Positions 58,226 through 64,000 of a DNA stretch of 64,000 nucleotides are shown here, one piece after another. Source of the DNA: Pygmaiobacter massiliensis (GTDB taxonomy: Bacteria > Bacillota > Clostridia > Oscillospirales > Ruminococcaceae); NCBI GenBank assembly GCA_022778585.1, contig JALFTI010000021.1:152401-216400 (forward strand), read 5' to 3'. The notes below the pieces were generated by a model. It made no database searches. It saw nothing but the letters and a program-made list of their open reading frames with translations, and was not told the DNA's origin. The stretch's first letter is position 1. Each line of letters begins with the position of its first letter. A program made the translations under genes and the position numbers.

Positions 58226-59578
58226 ATGGGACTGCTGGAACAAATTAAGGCAGCCGGCATTGTTGGCTGCGGCGGCGCGGGTTTCCCCACCCATGTAAAG
58301 CTGGACTGCAAGGCAGACTGGTACTTAATTAACGCGGCAGAATGCGAACCGCTTTTGCGCACCGACCGCTGGCTGATGAAGCACAAGGCGGACGAGGTGG
58401 TGGCCGGCGCAAAGCTGGCCGCCAAGCAGGTGGGCGCCAAGCGGTGCGTGTTTGCCCTGAAGGAAACCTACACCGAGGAGATTGCCTCGCTGGAAGCGGC
58501 CATTAAAAAGGCAAAAAGCAGCGCCGAAATTTATAAAATGAAAAACTATTACCCGGCCGGCGACGAGCAGATGATTACCTGCGACATTACCGGCAAAACG
58601 GTGCCCCCGGCCGGCATTCCGCGGGACGCCGGGGCGGTGGTTTCCAACCTGACCACCGTGTACGAGATTGGCCAGGCGGCAAAGGGCATTCCCTTTACCA
58701 TGAAATACCTGACCGTTACCGGCGAGGTGGCCCACCCCACCGTGCTGTGCGTGCCGCTGGGCACCCCGTTTGCCCAGTGCATTGAGGCGGCGGGCGGCCT
58801 TACCCGGCCCGACTGCCGCATTATTGCCGGCGGCCCGCTTATGGGTAAGCAGTATACGCTGGAGCAGATGGAAGATTTGTATGTTACAAAAACCACCTCG
58901 GGCATTTTGGCCATTCCCGAAGACGCACCGGTCATTACCGAAAAAGAGGTGCCGCTGCGGTCCATTCTGCGCCGGGCCAAAACCAGCTGCATTCAGTGCG
59001 AGCGCTGCACCGAACTGTGCCCGCGGTACCTTTCGGGGCACCCGCTGCAGCCGCATAAAATTATGCGCAAGCTGGCCTATGCCGACGGCATAGAGGAGGT
59101 TTTGCAGGACGAAAGCATTTTGAACGCGCAGCTTTGCAGCGAGTGCGGCGTGTGCGAAACCTACGCCTGCCCCATGGGCCTTGCCCCCCGGCAGGTGAAC
59201 CAGTATGTAAAGGGCGAACTTGCCAAGGCCAAGCTGCGCTACCAGAAGAAGGACGAAGAGTACCATGCCCGCCCCGAGCGCAGCTACCGGCGTGCGCCTT
59301 CCAAGCGCATTGCCACCCGGCTGGGGGTTGCCCAGTATTATGATTACAAGATCGACGACTGCGCTACGCTTAATCCCGCCGAGGTTCACCTGGCTTTGCG
59401 CCAGCACATTGGCGCCGCATGCGTGCCGGTGGTAAAGACGGGCGACCAGGTCGAAGCCGGCCAGCTGATCGCCCAAAGCCCCGAAGGGGGCCTTGGCACC
59501 AGCCTGTGCGCCAGCATAAGCGGCACGGTGACCGTCTGCGAAAATGAAATTGTGATCCGTGGAGGGGACAAAGCATGA
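58226..59578 (+). CDS. RnfC/PduS-like iron-sulfur flavoprotein
   Basis: 450 residues. NADH-binding-like N-terminus GIVGCGGAGFPTHVKLDCKADW, SLBB-like region (LTVTGEVAHPTVLCVPLG), and two 4Fe-4S clusters with CIQCERCTELCPRY and CSECGVCETYACP (about 252-310). PduS is a microcompartment cobalamin reductase that transfers electrons from NADH to Co(II)/Co(I); this protein may alternatively exchange electrons across the shell with the PduT-like trimer. There is no transmembrane segment. Confidence 0.88.
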   Translation: MGLLEQIKAAGIVGCGGAGFPTHVKLDCKADWYLINAAECEPLLRTDRWLMKHKADEVVAGAKLAAKQVGAKRCVFALKETYTEEIASLEAAIKKAKSSAEIYKMKNYYPAGDEQMITCDITGKTVPPAGIPRDAGAVVSNLTTVYEIGQAAKGIPFTMKYLTVTGEVAHPTVLCVPLGTPFAQCIEAAGGLTRPDCRIIAGGPLMGKQYTLEQMEDLYVTKTTSGILAIPEDAPVITEKEVPLRSILRRAKTSCIQCERCTELCPRYLSGHPLQPHKIMRKLAYADGIEEVLQDESILNAQLCSECGVCETYACPMGLAPRQVNQYVKGELAKAKLRYQKKDEEYHARPERSYRRAPSKRIATRLGVAQYYDYKIDDCATLNPAEVHLALRQHIGAACVPVVKTGDQVEAGQLIAQSPEGGLGTSLCASISGTVTVCENEIVIRGGDKA

Positions 59579-60120
59579 TTACGATCGGTTTTCTGGAACT
59601 CAACAGCATCGCCAAGGGCGTTGAGGCCGCGGATATTATGGTCAAGGCGGCAGAGGTCCGTTTGCTGACCGCCAAGCCCAGCTGCCCCGGCAAATACCAC
59701 ATTCTCATTTCGGGCGAGGTGGCGGCCGTGCAGGCTTCCATCGATGCCGGCGTCCAGGTGGGCGGCGGCAATGTAATCGACCAGCTGGTCATTGCCCGGG
59801 TACACCCGCAGGTGATTGAGGCCATTAACCTGGCCACCATGCCCGAGCGGCCCAACGCGGTGGGCGTTATGGAATACTTCAGCGTGACCGCTTCCATTTT
59901 GGGGGCCGATGCCGCGGTAAAAGCTGCGGATGTCACCTTGCTGGAGGTGCGCCTTGGCACCGGTATTGGCGGCAAGTCCTTTGTGGTGCTGACCGGTGAG
60001 GTGGCCGCCGTGGAGGAGGCCACCCGCGCAGGCTGCGCTTTGGCCGAAGAGCAGGGCATGCTGGTAAGCCGCGTGGTCATTCCCAGCCCCCACCCGGATG
60101 TATTCAAAAGCCTGTATTGA
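59575..60120 (+). CDS. PduT-like tandem-BMC shell protein with Fe-S Cys
   Basis: 181 residues, two BMC domains. The first holds Cys37 in KPSCPGKYHILISG, matching the PduT cysteine that coordinates a [4Fe-4S] cluster at the pore of the trimer. IGFLELNSIAKGVEAADIM and VEYF-like repeat-two features (GVMEYFSVTASILGADAA) complete it. It overlaps the previous gene by 4 bp (ATGA). An electron relay to the PduS-like protein is expected. Confidence 0.92.
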   Translation: MITIGFLELNSIAKGVEAADIMVKAAEVRLLTAKPSCPGKYHILISGEVAAVQASIDAGVQVGGGNVIDQLVIARVHPQVIEAINLATMPERPNAVGVMEYFSVTASILGADAAVKAADVTLLEVRLGTGIGGKSFVVLTGEVAAVEEATRAGCALAEEQGMLVSRVVIPSPHPDVFKSLY

Positions 60121-60163
60121 GGATTTTTGCGCAGGACTGGAATTTGTGTAAGGAGCCATTGAG

Positions 60164-60511
60164 ATGAGCGAAGAAAAACAGCGCATTATACAGGAATTTG
60201 TACCGGGCAAGCAGGTCACGCTGGCCCATGTTATTGCAAGCCCGGTGCAGGATTTGTATAAAAAGCTGGGCATTTTGGACGAGGACGCCGGCGCAATCGG
60301 CATTCTTACCATTACCCCCAGCGAAGGCGCCATCATCGCTGCGGATGTGGCCACCAAGGCAGCGGGGGTATCCATTGCCTTTGTGGACCGGTTTTCCGGT
60401 TCGGTGGTCATTTCGGGAGATGTGGAAAGCGTGGAAGCTTCGCTTAGGGCGGTGATGGATGTACTGCAGAACACTTTGCAGTTTGCACCGGCCCCCATTA
60501 CCAAAACCTGA
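60164..60511 (+). CDS. eutS: Shell hexamer protein EutS, copy 1
   Basis: 115 residues, a circularly permuted BMC hexamer. [18 protein letters not shown] is the EutS N-terminus, and [20 protein letters not shown] and [15 protein letters not shown] follow. Ribosome site AAGGAGC. It bends the hexamer and shapes the shell. Confidence 0.95.
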   Translation: MSEEKQRIIQEFVPGKQVTLAHVIASPVQDLYKKLGILDEDAGAIGILTITPSEGAIIAADVATKAAGVSIAFVDRFSGSVVISGDVESVEASLRAVMDVLQNTLQFAPAPITKT

Positions 60512-60517
60512 AAAAAC

Positions 60518-60608
60518 GGCCGGCAGGGCGGATTGCCCTGCCGGCCTGCGCGTAGGGCGCGCTGCGCGCATAAGCTGCAAAGCGCCGGCTTTTTGACCGG
60601 TGCTTTGC
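60518..60608 (+). promoter_or_regulatory. Strong hairpins between the two eutS genes
   Basis: GGCCGGCAGGGC/GCCCTGCCGGCC stem (60518-60546) and GCAAAGCGCCGG/CCGGTGCTTTGC (60577-60608), with no T-run. They may set transcript stability or uncouple the second eutS from the first. Confidence 0.5.
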
Positions 60609-60633
60609 CTAAACGGCAAAAAGGAGGTGCGGC

Positions 60634-60984
60634 ATGGAACACGAAAAGCTTAAGCGGGTCATACAGGAATCGGTGCCCGGCAAACAGGTCACCCTGGCCC
60701 ATGTAATTGCCCACCCGGATGCCGACCTATACAAAAAACTGGGTGTTTTGGAACCGGATGCCGGCGCTTTGGGCATTTTGACCATTACCCCCACCGAAGG
60801 GGCGATTATTGCAGCGGATGTGGCCACCAAGGCTGCGGATGTAACGCTGGCCTTTGTGGACCGGTTTTCCGGCGCGGTGGTGGTTTTTGGGGATGTGCAG
60901 AGCGTGCAGACCGCGCTGGAAGCGGTGGTGCGTGTGCTGAACGAAACCCTTTCCTTTGCACCTGCGCCCATTACCAAAAGCTAG
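60634..60984 (+). CDS. eutS: Shell hexamer protein EutS, copy 2
   Basis: 116 residues, a more divergent paralogue of the preceding gene ([22 protein letters not shown] and VDRFSGAVVVFGDV). Together with two eutM copies it gives duplicated hexamers of both kinds. AAGGAGG before ATG 60634. The last gene eutP follows after 13 bp. Confidence 0.95.
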   Translation: MEHEKLKRVIQESVPGKQVTLAHVIAHPDADLYKKLGVLEPDAGALGILTITPTEGAIIAADVATKAADVTLAFVDRFSGAVVVFGDVQSVQTALEAVVRVLNETLSFAPAPITKS

Positions 60985-60997
60985 GGAGGAACTTCGA

Positions 60998-61429
60998 TTG
61001 AAACGCATTATGCTGATAGGCCGGACCAGTGCCGGCAAAACCAGCTTTACCCAGGCCATGAAAGGCGAACAACTGCACTACAAAAAAACCCAGGCCATCG
61101 AGGTGATGCCCAACGCCATTGACACCCCGGGCGAGTATGTGGAAAACCGCACCCTTTACCGGGCGCTGGTGGTCACCGCGGCCGACGCCGATCTGATCAT
61201 TCTCATCCAGTCCGCCACCGACCCGGACACCAGCTTTGCGCCGGGCATTGCCTCCATGTTCAACCGCCCGGTTATTGGGCTTGTCAGCAAGATTGACGCG
61301 GCGGACGAGGCGGCTGTCCACAAGGCCCACATGATGCTGGAGATTGCCGGCTGCCAAAAAATTTTCCATATAAGCAACCTGGACCGGCGCGGCGTGGATG
61401 AGGTGTGCGACTTTTTGGAAAACGCCTGA
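60998..61429 (+). CDS. eutP: EutP/PduV-type GTPase-like protein
   Basis: 143 residues. P-loop LIGRTSAGKTSFTQA at the N-terminus, AIDTPGEYVENR and SKIDAAD are the G1, G3 and G4 positions. EutP-type proteins have been reported to have acetate kinase activity, while PduV-type ones are thought to link the microcompartment to the cytoskeleton. TTG start at 60998 with GGGAGGA upstream; the longer frame from 60956 lies inside eutS. It is the last gene of the operon. Confidence 0.9.
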   Translation: MKRIMLIGRTSAGKTSFTQAMKGEQLHYKKTQAIEVMPNAIDTPGEYVENRTLYRALVVTAADADLIILIQSATDPDTSFAPGIASMFNRPVIGLVSKIDAADEAAVHKAHMMLEIAGCQKIFHISNLDRRGVDEVCDFLENA

Positions 61430-61528
61430 AAAGCCAAAAGGCCGGCGCCGGCTGCTTTTGGCAAAGGACCCAAAACGGCGCCTGCCCCAAAACGGGCGCA
61501 AAAGTGCAGATGCCCAAACATACCTGAA

Positions 61529-61567
61529 AAAACCCCCAAAGCTTCGCTAAGCTTTGGGGGTTTTGTT
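61529..61567 (+). terminator. Terminator of the eut operon
   Basis: AACCCCCAAAGCTT/AAGCTTTGGGGGTT stem with a CGCT loop and a T-run. Confidence 0.92.
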
Positions 61568-61649
61568 TTCCAAGGGCGCCGTTTATCCGCCGGGAAAACG
61601 GGCGTTTTTATATGGCTGAAAAGTTGGTTTGGCAAAAAGCGGTTTTGCT

Positions 61650-62282
61650 TTAGCGTTCGGTACGGGCAAAGGGCAGGTTTACATGGTAGTACAAGGTAAA
61701 CATGCGAATGGCAAAAATAAGCGCCATCGACACGGTGCTGGCCAAGGCGTCCGGCACCCGGAAAGCGAGAAAATAGTACACAATGCTGCCGGCCAGCGAG
61801 GCGGTGGCATATACCTCTTTTTTCATAATAACCGGTTGGCGGCTGGCAAAAATGTCCCGCAGAACGCCGCCCCCCACCGCGCTGACCACCCCTACGAAGC
61901 AGACCAGAAAGGCGTTTTCGCCAAACCCATAGTTAAAGGCAATCTGCATGCTGACCACCGTAAAAACTGCAAGGCCGATGGCGTCCAGGGTATTAATAAT
62001 GCCCAGCACATACTTGCGGAAATGCCAGCGCACCAGCGGCACATACAAAACGGCGGTTACAAAGGCAATTACCGCTGCCAGAATAACATAGGTGGGGTCC
62101 CGGAACATAAGTGGCGGGGTATTGCCCAAAATAATGTCCCGGGTCATACCGCCGCCGGTGGCGGTAACCACGGCGGCACACAAAATGCCAAACATGTCCA
62201 GCCGGCATTCAATGGCCACAAACGCCCCGGAAAACGCAAAGGCAATGGTGCCCACCACCTCAAACAGTGCGGTTAAATCCAT
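61650..62282 (-). CDS. TRIC-family cation channel (UPF0126/YicG-like)
   Basis: 210 residues, seven hydrophobic segments. The two repeats GGGMTRDIILGN (about 43-54) and GGGVLRDIFASR (about 137-148) are the signature of the TRIC/UPF0126 channel family, which moves small cations across the membrane. Ribosome site AAAAGGGG. It is a single minus-strand gene. Confidence 0.93.
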   Translation of the reverse strand: MDLTALFEVVGTIAFAFSGAFVAIECRLDMFGILCAAVVTATGGGMTRDIILGNTPPLMFRDPTYVILAAVIAFVTAVLYVPLVRWHFRKYVLGIINTLDAIGLAVFTVVSMQIAFNYGFGENAFLVCFVGVVSAVGGGVLRDIFASRQPVIMKKEVYATASLAGSIVYYFLAFRVPDALASTVSMALIFAIRMFTLYYHVNLPFARTER

Positions 62283-62440
62283 ATAAAACCCCTTTTCTGC
62301 CGCAAAGCGGCATTCTGTACCAAAATAAGCGCGGCCGGCACTTTGTATGCCCCAGGCCGGCGGCGCTGAGTTTTCTGCCTGTTTGATTATGCCAGAATGC
62401 CTCTTTTTCGTCCATTCATAAATGTTGCCTGACCTGCTTT

Positions 62441-63679
62441 TTACCGGCCGGAAAGCTGCTGAATGGCCGCGTACAAAAGCTTTGTGCCGTTTGCCAGCTG
62501 CAAAGGGGAGGTATACTCCTGCGGGCAGTGGCTGCGGCCGTCCTGGCTTGGCACAAAAATCATGGCGGTGGGGGTAAAGGTGGCCATCATCTGCGCGTCA
62601 TGCCCCGCACCGGAGGGCATCTGCCGGGCCGAAAGACCAAGCTTTGCGGCCTGCTCTGTCAAAAGCTGGCGCAGGGAAGGGTCCATCTTTACCGGCGGTA
62701 CATCCACCTTGGTTTCGCAGGTAAAGGAAAGGCCGCTTTCGGCATGGCAAATTTGCGCTAACCTTTCCAAAAGCGTCTGGCTCACCCGTTCAAGGCTTTG
62801 CTCGCTGACCGAGCGGATATCCAGTGTGAAAACGGCCCGCCCTGGCACAATGTTAAATCCGCCGGGCTCCACCTGCAGGCTGCCCACCGTGGCCACCGTG
62901 CCGTTTTGTTCCCGGATAGCGGCCTCTTCGGCCGCAAGGGCCATGCGGCAGGCCGCCAAAAGGGCGTCCGACCGCAGATACATGGGGGTGGCCCCAGCGT
63001 GGTTTGCCTTGCCGGTAATGGTGACGGTCAGTTCCTTCATGCCCACAATGGCCTCTACAATGCCCACATCCTCCCCGGTGTGGTCCAGCACGGGGCCCTG
63101 TTCAATATGCAGCTCCAAAAAGCAGCGCAGGCTGCCCGGCGCGCGTTTTGCCTTGGCAAACTGTGCGGGGTCCAACCCAAACTGTGCCATGGCGGCTTCA
63201 ATGGTAATGCCGTTTGAGTCCCGGTAGTCGGCAAGGTCGTGCTTTTGCAGCAGGCCGGCCATGGCCTGGCTGGAAAACAGGCTGTGGCCAAACCGGCTGC
63301 CTTCCTCTGCCACGGTGGCTATAAACTCCACCGGTCTTTGGGGTACAAAGCCCTCTTCCTGCAAGGCGCGCGCTACCTCCAGCCCGGCCACCACCCCGGC
63401 AATGCCGTCGTACCGGCCGCCATGGCCCACCGTGTCGTAATGGCTGCCGGTGGCCACCGCCGCAAGGCTGGGGTCTTTGCCCGAAAGCCGCCCCACCACA
63501 ACCCCCACAGGGTCAATCTGCACGGTAAGGCCGGCCTGTTGCATGCGCTGCACCAGCCATTGCTGCGCCGCCTTGTGCTGCGGGGTGTAGGTAAAGCGGG
63601 TTACTCCATTATTGGGCGTGGCGTTAAAGGCCGCCAGCGCGTTAATGTCCTGTAATATGCGGTTTGGATCAATTGACAT
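62441..63679 (-). CDS. M20-family amidohydrolase (AllC/HyuC-like)
   Basis: 412 residues, zinc-dependent hydrolase. TGSHYDTVGHGGRYDG (about 77-92), TVAEEGSRFGHSLFSS, the dimerisation-domain motif FLELHIEQGPVLD and MPSGAGHDAQMMA are typical of allantoate amidohydrolase and N-carbamoyl-L-amino acid hydrolases. The substrate is a carbamoyl or ureido compound. ATG 63679 with AAAGGGGAA. It follows the TRIC gene region by about 160 bp on the same strand. Confidence 0.9.
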   Translation of the reverse strand: MSIDPNRILQDINALAAFNATPNNGVTRFTYTPQHKAAQQWLVQRMQQAGLTVQIDPVGVVVGRLSGKDPSLAAVATGSHYDTVGHGGRYDGIAGVVAGLEVARALQEEGFVPQRPVEFIATVAEEGSRFGHSLFSSQAMAGLLQKHDLADYRDSNGITIEAAMAQFGLDPAQFAKAKRAPGSLRCFLELHIEQGPVLDHTGEDVGIVEAIVGMKELTVTITGKANHAGATPMYLRSDALLAACRMALAAEEAAIREQNGTVATVGSLQVEPGGFNIVPGRAVFTLDIRSVSEQSLERVSQTLLERLAQICHAESGLSFTCETKVDVPPVKMDPSLRQLLTEQAAKLGLSARQMPSGAGHDAQMMATFTPTAMIFVPSQDGRSHCPQEYTSPLQLANGTKLLYAAIQQLSGR

Positions 63680-64000
63680 GGATATTCCCCTTTTTGGTTT
63701 TGGTGAAGATAAAAACAGGTTTGCGCTGCTTTAGCCGCAGGCCAAAGCGGCAGGGTGTTTTACTTTACAAAAAGCAATGCCCGGGTGTGCGGCGAAAAAC
63801 AAAAAATATAATAACTGCTTTGCGGGTATTATACCATGTCGGCAGCGCCGGCATGGTATAAGCTGCCAGGGTTTTCGGTTGCCCCAAAGGGGCGAGAAAA
63901 CCGGCATAAAGATAAAAATATAATAGCCGCTTTGCGGTTATTATACCATGTCGGCAGCGCCGGCATGGTATAAGCTGCCAGGGATTTCGGTTGCCCCAAA
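63680..64000. other. Gene-free right edge
   Basis: About 320 bp to the window edge. The right 200 bp are a tandem of the palindromic repeat (separate entry). The left part shows no gene or convincing promoter. Confidence 0.5.
63803..64000 (+). repeat. Tandem 112-bp palindromic repeat, continuing past the window
   Basis: Two units start at 63803 and 63915, 112 bp apart. Each has three inverted repeats in order: TATAATA-GCCGCTTTGCGG-TTATTATA, ACCATG-TCGGCAGCGCCGG-CATGGT and GGTTTTCGGTTGCCCC-AAA-GGGGCGAGAAAACC. The two units differ at only a few positions. The second unit is cut by the window edge. Confidence 0.85.

Noticed and set aside
1..64000. CRISPR arrays, tRNA and rRNA genes, IS elements
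   Set aside because: No regularly spaced short repeats, tRNA-like cloverleaf sequences or transposase genes were noticed when reading through.

Overview
This window is a GC-rich stretch of a low-redundancy bacterial chromosome, most likely from an anaerobic gut Clostridia member (Oscillospiraceae/Ruminococcaceae-like; the family assignment is inference). The evidence is the Firmicute-type GlgC/GlgD pair, strong purine-rich ribosome binding sites, a CarD-type regulator, a Clostridia-style type IV pilus operon with a DUF4860-like protein, and a Firmicute-style ethanolamine locus controlled by an ANTAR regulator. I saw no tRNA, rRNA, CRISPR array, insertion sequence or prophage.

Layout. 1-3045 (minus): metG and a FemAB-type transferase. 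3516-7295 (plus): glycogen operon glgC-glgD-glgA. 7934-10750 (plus): a DMT exporter, an anchored GH25 lysozyme-like protein and a FUSC-like membrane protein. 11007-16246 (minus): a compact pilus/type II secretion-like operon (lipoprotein with transglutaminase domain, PilC/GspF, three to four pilin-like proteins, PilT, a DUF2500-like protein). 16640-22609 (minus): HxlR-type regulator, Old Yellow Enzyme-type oxidoreductase, CarD-like regulator, isochorismatase-like hydrolase, AraC regulator. 22925-26204 (plus): sodium:solute symporter and a gamma-glutamyltransferase-like enzyme. 26909-34699: an uncharacterised carbohydrate cluster (DeoR and GntR regulators, cupin, PfkB kinase, NagB-like protein, sugar isomerase/epimerase, FGGY kinase, BtpA/SgcQ-like protein), followed by a GltS-type symporter. 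37444-42083: glycerol catabolism (glycerol kinase, GlpA-like, GlpB-like, DUF1667).

42375-61429 is the centre of the window: an ethanolamine utilisation bacterial microcompartment locus. Order: eutH, eutH, MerR-methyltransferase-like fusion, C26 peptidase, eutV, eutW, eutA, eutB, eutC, eutL, eutE, eutM, eutM, eutT, pduL, eutN, pduS-like, pduT-like, eutS, eutS, eutP. EutH imports ethanolamine, EutBC (AdoCbl-dependent, reactivated by EutA and supplied by EutT) makes acetaldehyde, EutE makes acetyl-CoA and PduL acetyl-phosphate, inside a shell of EutL/M/N/S and the PduT-like protein. No alcohol dehydrogenase is present; the PduS/PduT pair is the visible redox outlet. Glycerol and ethanolamine genes lie side by side, which fits use of phosphatidylethanolamine-derived head groups (inference).

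The most unusual points are a EutV with two ANTAR domains in one chain, a paired-hairpin-plus-terminator leader before eutA, a MerR regulator fused to a zinc ribbon and a methyltransferase-like domain, a PduL with a C-terminal EutT/EutQ-like tail, a tandem eutH duplication, and a dispersed palindromic repeat family that forms a 112-bp tandem at the right edge. 61650-63679 (minus) holds a TRIC-family channel and an M20 amidohydrolase.
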